Source of the DNA: Dendrobium chrysotoxum
Lineage: Eukaryota > Streptophyta > Magnoliopsida > Asparagales > Orchidaceae
Length of the DNA: 64,000 nt
Assembly (NCBI GenBank): GCA_019925795.1
Contig: CM034311.1
Location: 14,886,926-14,950,925, forward strand
Direction: 5' to 3'
Made by a program: the position numbers and the translations under genes. Of the stretch, positions 36,586-53,976 are shown in pieces (position 1 is the stretch's first letter; each line of letters starts with the position of its first letter). The notes beneath the pieces were generated by a model that saw only the letters and a program-made list of their open reading frames with translations, was not told where the DNA came from and made no database searches.

Positions 36586-36725
36586 TCATGCATTCATATT
36601 GACTTTTCTCTTACGTGTTAGGCACCTCCCCACCTGCGTGTTTTGGCAGACCACATGACCAATTAGGGTGCAGTTCTGTCCAAGGGGATGTTGTGCAATC
36701 TCTAGGATAAAACCTATTTTTAAGC
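36586..36725 (+). other. Conserved GC-richer LTR block 2 (solo LTR)
   Basis: Around the phrase GTTAGGCACCTCCCC, matching 59093-59228 closely. It sits in the last third of the LTR, so it could be part of the transcribed leader. Confidence 0.45.
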
Positions 36726-37905
36726 CTAATTTTAAAATTGCTTCATTATGATTTCAAGCATTTAATCGAGTCGATTAGCATGTATTGCATTAGATACAAA
36801 TTAAAAATTGAGTCTAAATCTTTAATTGCATTCTTAGCTTAAGCATTTCACCCAACATAAGTTAAGGGGTCAATTAAAAATCTGCTCTAGATGTCGACCC
36901 CAACTCCCTAAACTTATCTTAAACAACATCCTTAACCACTCTTTCATAAAAGATCAGACACATAGTTTTGAAGCGCTCAGGTGGTTTAGCTGGCTCCCCA
37001 ATCTAGGCCAGGGTAAGTCCAGACCTTGCATTGCATTAGCTAGGTTCCGGGTCACTAATTTTTAGTACCCACTTTAGACTTAGGTTCTGAGGCAAATTTT
37101 CAATCTCAAGACCTCAACCTTCCGGGAATCTAATTCCCACTTTCTAATAAAATTAACCACTCAAACCTAAATCTCTTTCAATCAAATTCAAGCCCAACAC
37201 TTAGGATAGGTTGAGGTGTTTCTGAAGTAATTTAGAATCTTAAAACACCTCCTACCCTTCCTCCTTTGACTCTAAAAATAAGTGTTCAATCTTGAACCAT
37301 TCCCGATTTGAAATTCCAGTCCCGATCTCCCTTGACATCATACTTTGAAATCTTAAATGAAATTCGTATCGCTATTTTAATCAAGAGTATTCATAAGAAA
37401 ATTTTTAGTTTTCCTATGATGTAATTAACTACGAGGGCTTACGCTCGTAGGAGATTTAGAAACCCAGATCAGACTTTCAAAATCAAGTTTTTTCAAAATT
37501 TTAATTAATTATCTTTGGGAAATTCAAAGTTAATGATCATTATAGTTATTTTCAAATGATCGATAACAGACGATACCATCTTTCTTCGGGGAGAAATATC
37601 GTACTATTATCGTAGCTTTGATCATGAAATTAATGATCTCTTATTCTGATTATTATAGATTAATAATGGATTAAACACCACTTTGATCCTTCGAGATCAT
37701 ACATTATTTCTCCTTGAGTTTGATTATAATAATCAGGATAAATTCAAAGATTTATAATCTGAACCTATTAGAGAATGATATATTCATCTTTCGAGGTGAT
37801 ATATCATTTATAATAAGTTTTCGATTATAAAATTTAAATTCCATAAATTAAATATTTTCCAAAGAAAATTAAACCTTTTTTAAAATTATATTTTTCAATT
37901 AAACA

Positions 37906-37910
37906 GGATC
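37906..37910. repeat. Solo LTR target-site duplication, right
   Basis: GGATC, matching 29723-29727. Confidence 0.9.
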
Positions 37911-40439
37911 ACCTGTGTGATGCCTGTCAACTATGAAAATAAGTCTATTCCTCTTTCCACTCAATTAAGGACATTGGCACCTCTAGACCTTTAGAAGTCC
38001 TTCACATGGATTTATTTGGACCCATTAGCACTGCTAGCTTAGGAGAAAAAGTCTATGGATTTGTGATTGTTGATGACTACTCGAGGTTCTCTTAGATTAG
38101 ATTTCTGTCACACAAATCTGAGTCATTTGATGAATTTAAAACCTTCTCCAGTTGGATTCAGAAGAAGCTAGGTTGTGAGATTTTGATTATTCATAATGAT
38201 CATGGTGGATAGTTTGAGAAGGTGAGATTTGGAACTTTCTGTGAGGAGCAAGGGATTAGTCATAATTTTTCAGCTCTTAGGACCCTTCAGTAGAACGGGG
38301 TAGCTGAAAAAAAGAACAAGATCTTAGTGGAAGCCTCCAGAGCCATACTTACTGAGTATTCACTTCTAAAATACTTTTAGATAGAAGCAGTAAACACATC
38401 CTGTTATGTGTTGAATAGGGTGAATGTTAGATCCAATCTGAATAAGACACCCTATGAGATCATTAAGGGTAGAACACGAAACCTATCTCACCTCCATGTC
38501 TTTGGCTGTAAGGTCTTCATTCTTAATAATGGGAAGTCATCCTTAGGAAAATTTGACCCAAAAAATCTAATGAAGGATTGTTATTAGGATATTCAAGTAT
38601 GGGGAAATCTTTTAGGGTATTTAACAAGAGGATATTGGTGGTAGAGGAGACTACTCATGTAGTATTTGATGAATATGACCCTAAGGAGTTTAGAGCTGAG
38701 GAAGAAGATGAAATAGGAGAGATTATACAAGGAGTAGAAATTATAAATCTAGAGGAAAGGGTAGAACCTGAAAATACTTTGCCTAGAGAATGGAGATATT
38801 CTTCGAATCATCCTAAAGAACTGATCTTAAGAGACCCTTCTGAAGGTGATAGAACTAGGCATGGACTTAGGAAGAAAGTAAACTATTCTGCCTTTATCTC
38901 AATGACTGAACCCACCAACATCAATCAAGCCCTTTCTGATGAATTTTAGATCTTAGCTATGTAAGAAGAACTTAACCAATTTATGAGGAATGATGTCTGG
39001 GAGTTAGTAGAAAGACCTAAGAATTAAAGTATTGTAGGAACCAAATGGGTCTTTAAAAATAAAATGAATGATTTTGATATGGTGGTTAGGAATAAGGCAA
39101 GATTGGTGGCTAAGGGATACAATCAAATAGAAGGGATTAATTTTGAGAAGACCTTTACCCCTGTAGCTAGATTAGAAGCCATTAGAGTGCTACCAGCCTT
39201 TGCCTGTTATAAAGGATTTAAGCTTTTTCAAATGGATGTCAAGAGTGCCTTTTTAAATGGGGTAATAAAAGAAGATGTGTTTGTAGAGCAACCCCCAAGT
39301 TTTGAGAGTTTCCAATTTCCAAATCACATTTAGAAATTAAAAAGGCCTTGTATGGACTGAAATATGTACCTAGAGCCTAGTATGAGAGGCTTAACACATT
39401 CCTACTGGAAAGGAAGTTTGTTAAGGGGAGCGTAGACACCACCCTTTTTCTAAGGAAAATAAGAGATAATTTACTCATTATCTAGATCTATATTGATGAT
39501 ATACTTTTTGGATCTTCTGATAAAAATTTATGTGATGATTTCTCTAAAATAATGAGTAAAGAGTTTTAGATGAGTATGATGGGAGAATTATCCAAGTTTT
39601 TAAGGTTTAGTATAAGACAATTGGATGATGAAACTTTTCTGAATCAATTAAAGTATATTAAGGACATCTTAAAAAAATATAAAATGGATAAAGTCAAGCC
39701 AATAAACACTCCCATGAGCTCCACTGTTAAATTAGATAAGGATTCAAATGGAAAATCTATTGATCAAAAGAAGTATAGAGGAAAAATTAGATCACTGGTT
39801 TACTTGACTGCTAGTCGACCTGATATAATATTTAGTGTTTATCTCTGTGCTAGATTTTAAGCTGATCCTAAAGAATCCCACCTGACTGTAGTTAAGAGAA
39901 TCCTTAGATATCTATTAGGGACCCTAGACTTAGGAATCTGGTATTCTCGACACGGCACTTCTTTTGAGATTATTTGATATTTTGATTCTGGTTTTGCAGG
40001 GTGTAGGATGGATAGAAAGAGCACTTTTAAAACTTTCTAATTTATAGGATAGCCCTTAGTCTCCTGGTCTAGTAGAAAATAAAACTCTGTTGTACTTTCC
40101 ACTGCTGAAGCTTAGTACATTGTCTTAGGAAGTTATGTGGCCCAAGTCCTTCAGTTGAAGCAACAAATTTTGGATTTAGGATTACCTGTTGGCATAGTTT
40201 TAGTTCTATGTGACAACACTAGTGCCATCTGCATCTCTAAGAATCCTATCTAACATTCAAGAACCAAACACATAGACATAAGACATCACTTCATTAGGGA
40301 CTATGTTATAAAAGGGGAGATTGAGCTACATCATGTAGCAACTGAAAACTAACTGGCTGACATCCTTACCAAACCACTGACCTTTGACTCATTCAGTATT
40401 TTAAGGATTAGATTGGGTGTGATTGACATAAATGCATGA
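37911..40439 (+). pseudogene. Copia gag-pol part 2, copy B
   Basis: Integrase core (about 37911-38530, DHGG near 38200, TAG 38291 shared with copy A), reverse transcriptase (39000-39620) with an intact YIDD at 39489-39500, and RNase H to TGA 40437. Shared stops with copy A: 38291, 38962, 39025, 39567 and 40080. The TAG just before YIDD (near 39483) is private to this copy. No working protein is possible. Confidence 0.88.
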
Positions 40440-41912
40440 ATTTGATGATTACTGATTTCTGAAGTTTCTATTTTTCACTTTTCTTTTTGCTTTTATTTGA
40501 TTTGATTGTCTGTTTCATTTTAGATTTTTTATTTTTCTATTGATTTTCATTTGATTTGCTTATCGGGTTTGGTTATTTCCTTTATAGGCCTTTTTCTTAT
40601 TATTTATTTAATATTTATTCTCTTCAGAATCAGATCACTGCTCACTACTACTGATAAACTGAATTTCTGACTCAGAGTTTTACCTTGTTTTTATTTATAA
40701 GCTTGTAACCAGTGATTGACTCCTCTGAATCAATTTAAGGGAAGAAACATTGATGATTGTTTCTCTTCCTCTAACTCCTTTAATGGTGTATTATTACTTT
40801 TGGATAAAAATCTTCTTCAAAAAGAGATCTATTTTATCTTCTTATAGTAATCTACCTCATATGAATAGTATTTTCAAAGCTTTAAATCATGGTTATATTT
40901 TTCTTAATCAGGTGATTGCACTTATCATACGAAGTATAATTTTATTCTGTGAATTACTCCTCCTTACTGTAAAGAGTTAGTTTTTTCTTCTCTTATGTTT
41001 GGAAGGTAATTTCACAACTGAGATTTTTTAAAGATTATGAAAGAAAGGAAGCTTGCAAAAGAAATAAAAAGTAGCATAAAATGGGCCTAAAAATGGAAAG
41101 ATACACAAAGAATATTAAAAATTAAAAGATGTGCAAAGTGCGCCAAATAATTTGAAAAAAGAGGCATAAAATGAGCCCCCAATAAAATAAGCTTTCTTCC
41201 ATTTCTGATCTTTAAATATCTTAGAAAAATCTATATTCCACTAATATTTTCAAACACTTAAGATTAAGAATCATGATCTCTATTTCATTCTTTTGTAATA
41301 CTATTTTATCAGATATTTTTTTGGAACGAGGCTTGAAAGGATCTCTTTTCAAATTTAATTTCTTTTCTTTTGAATTAGACTTTTGTTTGAAAGGAATATG
41401 AACCTGTAAGGTGTCCGAGGTAGGAGTTAAAAAAATCAATTTTCCAACCTTTCTAAATTTTAGCGTCATCAATTTTCTTCTAATTGGCTTTTGAATTGAA
41501 AATTAAGGAAAAATTCTGATTTATTGGAGTAAATCGATTAAAAAAATACTTTTTGATTTTTGTTATTGTTTCCTCATCTTTATTTGTTTTTGTTTTTCTT
41601 CCTTTGCTTTAATTATGCTTTTTTATTTATTTGGGGTCCCTCTTATTTCTAGTTTGATTATTTTTCCTAATCTTAGTGATGTTTTGTACTATCTTTTTAG
41701 TTTTCTTTGTGCTATTTTTCCCTTTTTGAGATGTCAAAAGGGGGAGTAGAGTTTGGTTGTTAGTAGCATTTTGGGTCATTGTATTGTTTGAATTATCAAT
41801 GTTTAGTGTTCTTGTACTATTCGCCTGGATAATAGAAATTACACTCCTTAGCTTTCATGGCTTTGTTGTTTATGTACTGAATTTGGAATTACTAACAAAT
41901 TTTTGTCATCAT
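40440..41912 (+). other. Post-pol spacer of Copia copy B
   Basis: Equivalent of 4979-6460. No sense gene is readable. It contains the shortened ~30-bp repeat (41060-41180), an upstream polypurine-like tract (41735-41749) and the antisense frame 41472-41221. Confidence 0.6.
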
Positions 41913-41926
41913 CAAAAGGGAGAGAT
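41913..41926 (+). promoter_or_regulatory. Polypurine tract, Copia copy B
   Basis: CAAAAGGGAGAGAT directly before TGTTAC of the 3' LTR. Confidence 0.85.
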
Positions 41927-43732
41927 TGTTACAAATCTAGATTTAAGGATTATGATTTTGATGATAGCAAATATTTCTATTTTTTTTTTAGTGCCTAATC
42001 TTTCAGGTTCACAAGATCAATTGTAATTCAAGCCAGCTGAAGATATAGTCAGTCTTTTTATGTTTCAGGTTTAATATAAATTTTTCCTTTCTTGAGTCAA
42101 ATGTAATGTAATGGATCTCAAAGCTAAGTAACCTTGCACACACATACTAAGGGGGTGAATTTTAGTGAGTTAGAGTTTCTATTTTGATTTTATTCATATT
42201 GTCCTGGACGATGGTGATATCATCTTGAACGATCCATTAAAAATAGAAACCCTAATTAGGGCAACCATGTTAAGTCGATTTGATTAAGCAGATCGACTTG
42301 GACGATCTTCCCGTCGTATGGGATGATATGCTCAAATTAGAAATTCTCAACTGCAAGACTAAGTTAAGCAAGTTTTTATTTTTAGATTTTTGGTCTAATC
42401 ATCTCGAACGATACGTGTATCATCCTGGATGATTCATTGCAATCATGCCTAAATTAGTAAAGTGATTAAGTAAAGTAATTAAGGGTTGATGGATCGATCA
42501 TATCATCCTTGATGATCTCATAATCATACTAGATGATTAATCGTCATCCAGTGCATTTCACCTAGATGACCTGAACTGTGTGCAGGATGATATTAGTATT
42601 CTTGAACTAATCGTATAGGAAGATAGAGATATTATCCTGGACAATCAAGTCATTTTGAGACCGTCCAGCATAAGTTGCCCTGGATGACCCGAACTGTGTG
42701 CTAGACGATATTGGCATTTTTGAACTAATCGAACAGGATGATAGAGATATCATCCTGGATGATTAAGTCATTTGGAGATCATCCAACATAAGTTATCCTG
42801 GATGTATCAAACTTTCCTCTGGATGATATTCCAGATTTATACTAATCATCCAGGATGATCGCAAAATCATCCCAGACGATCTGAATAAACTTTGTCTTCT
42901 AATCGTCCAGAGGAACCAGATCGTCTAAGCCAAAAGAGACTGATTTAAACTAATTGTACAAGATGATTGAACGATTATCATGGATGATCTTTGATGGCAT
43001 ATTAAAATTTAGGGCAATTTTTGAGCCTTTGTATTTAAGATCTCTTATCTTCTATTGTTGAGATCTTTTACCGCTGTCCTCACCTGAGAGGGCTTTGAGA
43101 GGGAGAGGGAGAGCTTGGGAGGGAGAGAGAGAATCTTGTGAGGGAGAGTTTATGAGGTGTTCACAAATGTTTCTCCAAGCAAGGATTTAAGTCATCGTCC
43201 CTTATCCCTTGGTGCTCTAAAAGAATGATTGTCTGTAAGAAGATTAAGGTTCTCTGCCTGCTTCAGGAGGAAGCGAGAGGAGGTAAGGTTCTCTGCCTTC
43301 TTCGGGAGGAAGCAAAAGGAGTCTGAGTTCTCTGCCACACCGGGTTGGTGAAAAGGAGTTTTATAAAGGCTTCTCCACCTTGCTGTGGGAGCAGAAGGAG
43401 AGTCACTTGGTTTTAGTGCAATATCTGAAGGGGAGGCTCCGGGGAGTGGACGTAGGTCAAGTTGACCGAACCATTATAAAATCTAGTGTGTTCTTTCTGA
43501 TTATTTTCTGCACTTTACTTTTCTGTTGATGATCGTGTGATTTAAGTAATTATTGTGTTTTATTAAACATCTGCACATCATCGTGAAACTGTAATTGTTT
43601 TAAAACATTCAAAAATATTTTCAACATCAGTTTTGCATAAGAATTTTTAAAACTACCAATTCACCCCCCCCCCCCCCTCTTGGTTAGCCTCGGTCTAGTT
43701 CATAAGGGCTTAACATCCTTAACAAACTTTCA
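41927..43732 (+). repeat. 3' LTR of Copia copy B
   Basis: 1806 bases, TGTTAC to CTTTCA, with a C tract near 43665-43677. It has two 21-bp units near 42503. It differs from its 5' partner (25577-27363) at many positions, so the insertion is old. Confidence 0.9.
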
Positions 43733-43737
43733 AAATA
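43733..43737. repeat. Copia target-site duplication, right
   Basis: AAATA, matching 25572-25576. Copy A has the same bases after its LTR (8279-8283). Confidence 0.9.
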
Positions 43738-48130
<4,393 letters not shown>

Positions 48131-48152
48131 CACTAAATAGCAATTTCACTTT
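48131..48152. repeat. LINE target-site duplication, left, copy B
   Basis: CACTAAATAGCAATTT and six more bases; corresponds to 12490-12511. Confidence 0.75.
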
Positions 48153-48319
48153 AACCTGTGCCCTAATGCGTCGTCTCTGGAGATTATAGGGTTCCTCTTT
48201 TCCCTCCATTGTTCCTTGCCTCGTCTTTCCTTTTTTCTACCTTCGTTCATTCAATTCTCCTTCCAAATCATGGTTTTGGTGTTTCTTCTACGTTGTTGCC
48301 CTGCTAGGGCTATTTTTTG

Positions 48320-49736
48320 ATGGTAGGTGCCTCATCTTCCACTCTGTGGGGGGAAGGCATCCAACCCGATTCAGGGTAATAACAAGGGGTTTTTTAGCTT
48401 GCAGGGTGACGGGCAATCTCCATCTCATTCTCGCTCCTTCAAAGATGTTCTCTCTAAAAATAATTTGGTAGGTGATACTCTTCCAACTTTAACCCAATCT
48501 ATTTTTAATGGTGTGTCGGTTGTGCTTTTGTCTGATGAAGAAGTTCTTAAACTTGCTTCTCCATTTCAATTTATATTAGTTGGGAAATTTGGCTTGTGTC
48601 GCCCAAACCTTGATACGATTCAGCATTTTTTTTTTGGTAGCCTAAAATTGTCTGGTTTTTACTCTGTGGGTTTGTTGGACTCTCGACATGTTGTGATTCA
48701 GCTTTTTAATGATTTAGATTACAGTAGGGTTTTTGCGAGAAGAGCTTACTTTATCAACAACTGTCAAATGTGTATTCTTAAATGGACTCCATTTTTGACA
48801 TTAGAGAGGAATCTCCCATAGTGCCGATTTGGATTTCGTTTCCTAATTTGCATATACATTTTTTTCAATCCGAAGGTTTTACATGCTCTCGTCTCAATTT
48901 TTGGTCATCCGTTGCAAACCGACCAGGCAAAAACTTCTAGGACCCGACCCTCTATGGCTATGGTTCTAGTTGAAATTGATATTACAAAAAAATATGTGAA
49001 GGAGATTTGGGTTGGATCCAAAGCATTTGGTTATTTACAAAAAGTGGAATTTGAAAAAATGTCTGATTTTTGTTCTCATTGTATCATGGTCATGCTTTAT
49101 CTGAATGCTTTAAATTACATCTAGAGTTGAAAAAAACATCAAACCTGTCTATGGGGAAGGCTTATTGTAATTTGAGAGATATTTTGCCCAAGGGAAATGG
49201 TAACGATCCGACCATTTTGGATCATGTAGAGCTTCCTTCTCCTAATGAAATTCATAGGAATGATGTTAATTTCAAATCGGACCTTCTAAAAAATAGAGAA
49301 ATTGTTCTAGCCGAGAAGTGTTCTTCTAGCATGAATGTTTGCAATGAAGGTGAGAAAGTCCCTAACATTTATGTTTCAATTTGATTCCATGCTTGAAAAT
49401 GCTGATAATCCTCAATTACCCCATTCTCAATCACTTCTTGATCCTAATAGAGAAGTGGATAATACTAAGTGAGTTTTGGAATCGGGGGATGTTTCTAATG
49501 AGGATTGTGAAGAAGGAGAATTTATTCCTAAATCTATACCTAATCCTATGAGGGAGGATCATATAGATAATGTTGGAAAAGTGGATTATATTTCTTCCAA
49601 TCATGTTCATACTGCTTCTAAAACTAATGATGAGGATGGTTTTGCTAAGGTTGGTAAACGAAAAGGCAAAAATGTGAAAGTTCCATTACCTTTTACGCCT
49701 GTTCTACTAGAGCTCAAACTACTTCTAAATATTATA
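48320..49736 (+). pseudogene. LINE ORF1, copy B
   Basis: Starts at ATG 48320. The best stretch, 48327-48821, holds the DUF4283-like region (FILVGKFGLC, GLLDSRHVVIQLF) and ends at the same in-frame TAG as copy A. The zinc-knuckle remnant is near 49066-49110 and the acidic tail at 49476-49700. A G run near 48345 shifts frame after the first codons, as in copy A. Confidence 0.75.
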
Positions 49737-52700
49737 ATGGTTAAGGCTCTTATATAAAATGTAAGAGGTATTAGGGGGGGGGGGGGGAATTCTAGGGTTA
49801 GAGTTAAAAATTTATGCAGAGTGCATAATATCCTGTTGTAGGTTTTAATTGAGCCTTTTATATCTATTGATAAGCTTTATTTTACTGCCTCTCATTTGGA
49901 TTTTTTCATGACGTATGCTAACTGTTCTAATAAAATTTAGATTATGTGGAATAATGCTATTAATGTTAATATTATTTTTGACTTTTATCAAGTTATTCAT
50001 GTTCATATTTCTTTCGTTAATTTTAAGTGTAATGCCTCTTTTGTGTATGCGGTGTGTTCTAGGTTGGGCTGGCATCCCCTTTGGGAGCAATTAACAGATT
50101 TTTCTCTGAACACTAATGGTCTGTGGCGCGTGGGTGGAGATTTTAATATTATTTCTAATGCTTCTAAGAGATTGGGGGGTAATCCCCCCAACATTAATGC
50201 CATGGAGGATTTCAACTCCATGATTACTGATTGAAATTTACATGACATTATTTTTTTGGGGGGGTGCTTTTACTTAGAGTAGAGCCACTTTGTGGCAAAG
50301 ACTGGATAGGATCTTATTCAATATTGAATGGATTGCTGATTTTGCTAAGACTCATATGGAACATTTGAGTAGAACTAGTTCTGATCATGCTCCCTTACTT
50401 TTGACTATTAATGCTAATAGATCTTCTGCTCTTTTTGCCTTTAGATTTCAAAATATGTGGTTATCTCATAATGATTTTATGAGTGTGATTCAAACTAACT
50501 GGCTTGCTCCTATTTTTCCTAATAATAATATTAATGGTATGTCTAGATTATGGGCCAAAATGAGTAGGTTGAAGCAGGTCCTAAGATGGTGGAATAAAAA
50601 TATTTTCAAAAGTATTTTTGCTAATATTAAGGAGGCTGAAAATAAGGTGATTGAGTTGGATAAGATGTATTTGGATAATCCTATTATTTACAATCTTACT
50701 GGTCTTAATAATGCTAAAGTGAGTCTTTTTCAATTGCAAAATCAGGAGAAAATTTTGTGGAGGCAGAAATCTACTTCTAAAATCATTATAGAGGGGGATA
50801 GGAATTCCAATTATTTTAATGCTATGGCTAATAAGAAACAGATCATGAATCATATTTTCAAAATTATTAACAATGATGGGAAAGTTTTTGTTAATGAGGA
50901 TTTAATCTTCAACTCGGAGGTTGAGCACTTTAAAAACATCTTTAATAATAATGTTAATACTATTCCTATTATAAATACCTTTGTTATTCCTCAAAGTATT
51001 AATGATAGTGAGAATCAATTACTTATTCAACCTCCTTCTGAGGTCAAAGTTTGGAATGTTATTAATGATATGAATGGAGATTTTGTTGCTGGGTCTGATG
51101 GTTTCACTACTAAATTCTTTTTAAAAATTTGGTATATCAGTAAGTTGGATATTTTGGAGGCTATTAAAGACTTCTTTGCTGGTAACCCTTATCCTAATTT
51201 TTTTTCTTCTACTAATATTGTTTTAATTCTTAAAAAGGAGGTTGCCAATAATTAGAATGGTTTTACATTGATTAGCCTGTGCTCCTTTTTTAATAAACTT
51301 ATTTCTAAAATCATTTCTACTAGATTGGTTAATATTTTGCCTTGAATTATTTCTTATAATCAAACTAGTTTTGTGAAAGGTAGGAGCATTTTTTATAATA
51401 TTCTCCTTGCCCAAGAGATCACTCATGATATTAATGCTAAAGTGAAAGGGGGCAATATCATTTTTAAACTTGATTTTACTAAAGCTTATGAGAACCTGAA
51501 TTGGAATTATTTATACAATATTTTGTCTTTATTTGGGTTTAGTCACTCTTTTATTCTGCTTATTAAGAATAGTATCGAGAATTGTTACTTTTTTGTGATC
51601 ATTAATGGTAGGAATTATGGATTTTTAAAATCATCTCAAGGGTTAAGGAAAGTGACCCTTTATCTCCTGCTCACTTTATTATTGTTGTGGACTATCTTTC
51701 CAGGGGTCTGGAGGAATTATATAAAAGGTATCTGAAACTTCTATTTCATACTATTGGTGGTATCCCTATTACACATCTTAGTTTTGCTGATGATTTTATT
51801 ATCTTTTCAAATGGTTCTATTAATAATATTAAAATTTTAGTCAAATTTCTTTCTCTGTTCCAAAAGATGAGTGGTTTGGCTACTAACAAGGAGAAAAGCA
51901 ATTTTATTTTTGCTAAGTCTGTTAATTGTGGTAGAATGAGTGCTATCAAAAGGATTTGTGGCTTTAATTCTAACGTATTGGCAATTAAGTATTTGGGTAC
52001 TCCTCTTTTTAAAGGTAGAAAAATAATTCAACTTTTTGAAGATATCTTCATTACTTTTCAAAGGAAACTTTTGGATTGGTCTTCTAACTTTCTTTCTTTT
52101 GGAGGTAGGCTTGTGCTAAGTAAAAATATTTTAAATTATATTCCTTTTTATATTTTTCATACTTTGCAACCTACTTAATCTATTTTTCTTAGATTGGAGA
52201 GAATGATTAATAAGTTTTTTTGGGGATTGAAGAATAATAGTTCTTGCATCTACTGGGCTTCGTGGAAGAATGTTTATGAGTTTTTAAATGACGGAGGCTT
52301 AGGTTGCAAGAATATCTTCGATACTGTTCAGTCTTTTTCTCATAAATTATGATTTTCTTTTAGTTTTAACATCAATTTGTGGGCTCAGTTTATGAATGTT
52401 CAATATTGCAAAGAGCTTCTTCCCTTAGTTTGTAGTTATAAAAGTTCTGACTCTTTGGTTTGGAAAAGGCTTTGCAACATCAAATGGGAGGCCGAGCAAT
52501 TTATTCAATGGGGTTTGGGCAAAGGTGATGTTTCTTTCTGGCAAGACAATTGGTTCGGTAATTGTTCTATTGATAGCTGTCTTAATACGCATACTCTGCA
52601 TAATATTAAGGTTCATAGTTTTATTGATAATGGGTGTTGGAATGTTAATAAACTTATTGAGGTTATCCATTATGTTTTGATTGATAGTATTCTGAATATC

Positions 52701-52991
52701 CCTTTACAATTATCGTGCAATGATAAAATTTTGTTTAATTTATCCTCATCTGGTAAGTTTAATCTAAAAAATGTTTGAGATACTATTAGAGTTAATTATG
52801 AAAAATCTCACATTTATTCTACTATTTGGCACAACAACATTCCTTTATCTTATTCCATTCTTACTTGGAGATGTATTAAAGGTTTTCTTCCTGTTGATAC
52901 TTTGCTTTGGAAAAAAGGTTTAGTTTTCCTTCTAAATGTCAATGTTGTTTTAATATTGAAAATATTAACCTTGTTCTTGTTAATGGGGACA
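49737..52991 (+). pseudogene. LINE ORF2, copy B, 3'-truncated
   Basis: Starts MVKALI with the same following stop as copy A. Endonuclease (GGDFNII near 50131; SDHAPLL near 50380), longest open stretch 50290-51255, then reverse transcriptase with FADD kept at 51783-51794. A G run after 49773 is longer than in copy A. The RNase H domain is separated by the inserted element. Confidence 0.85.
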
Positions 52992-53019
52992 TGTTGACCT
53001 CATTTTTGTATAAGGTCAG

Positions 53020-53560
53020 TAGGACCCATCCAGACCCCAGATCAATCCTGACCCCAGATCAATACAATTTAAGACCAATCTAGACTCTAGGATTTTCCTA
53101 GATTTCCATCCCTAGGATCTGTTCTAGACCCTAAGATTTCTTCAAATTAATCCAGACCCTAGAATCTACTCTAGATCCTAGGATTTTGCCAGACTCTAGA
53201 TCATATGATCTTCTTAGACCCTAGGATCTATTCTAGATCTTAGGATCTTTCCTAGATTTCAGATCTTAGGATCATTCTAGACCTCAGGACCCTCCTAGAA
53301 CCTAGATCTTAGGATTCTTTTAGATCCTAAGACTCTTCTTAGACCCTAGGATCTTCTTAGAATCCAAACTTTAGGATCTACTCTAGCTCCTAAGATTCTT
53401 CTAGATCCCAAACCTTAGGGTTTCCTAGACTCTAGGATCTTCCCAGACTCCAATCCCTAGGATCTATTCTAGACCCTAGGATTCCTTTAAGCTGATATGG
53501 ACTCCAGGACCTATTCTAAACCCTAGCATTCTTATAGATCAATCTAAGCTTCAATTTAAT
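53020..53560 (+). repeat. CTAG-rich degenerate minisatellite (second LTR)
   Basis: Equivalent of 29750-30540, about 250 bases shorter. Confidence 0.65.
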
Positions 53561-53976
53561 CTAGACTTAATTCAAACCCTATCATTCAAACTCAAAATTC
53601 AGTTCAAAACCAGAAATCCAGATCAAATTCCAAGGCCAAAGGCCTAAGTCCTGAAAGTCTTTTCCAGTGAATCTTTGAATATTTCAAAACCCCATCAAAT
53701 GACCTCTGATTCAAGGTTTGTCAGTTCCACACTGATGTGACATGTCTTTAGAGGCAACCCTCCAAATTTGAGCTCATTCTGAGGTCTCTAACCCCAGAAA
53801 CTGAATTGAAATCCAAAGGCTGTAAAACCTTCAAATATTTACAGTCTATGCCACTGGATCTGCCACCTAGTGGATTTTGATCCTGGAGCTTTCTCCAAAG
53901 CCTCCAATCACCTCCAGACCCTTGATTATAACTCATTGAGTAAGAAACTGCATTTTGTTGGACTCAGTTTGACCCT

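Larger units (their letters stand above)
29728..37905 (+). mobile_element. Solo LTR of a Tat/Ogre-like gypsy element, 8.2 kb
   Basis: Starts TGTTGATCTC and ends AAACA between GGATC duplications, and aligns along its whole length with the LTR at 52992-59903. It has no internal domain, so it is a recombination product (solo LTR) and unusually long. It contains in order: a CTAG-rich degenerate array, a TTGACC-rich ~157-bp array, a GC-rich patch (32800-32940), very AT-rich DNA, conserved blocks and a hairpin cluster. It has about 0.75 kb (around 32680-33480) and 0.5 kb (around 37240-37800) that the second LTR lacks. Confidence 0.9.
25577..43732 (+). mobile_element. Sirevirus-like Copia element, copy B, with nested solo LTR
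   Basis: Both LTRs, primer site, gag-pol, spacer and polypurine tract are present between AAATA duplications. Without the nested solo LTR and its 5-base duplication the element is about 9.97 kb, a normal Sirevirus size. Copy A at 1-8278 has the same 3' junction, so both descend from one insertion. Confidence 0.9.
48153..52991 (+). mobile_element. LINE copy B, cut by the Tat/Ogre-like insertion
   Basis: Collinear with 12512-17351. The gypsy LTR begins directly after GGGGACA, which in copy A continues into the rest of ORF2. The missing 3' part should lie beyond the window on the far side of the inserted element. Confidence 0.88.
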
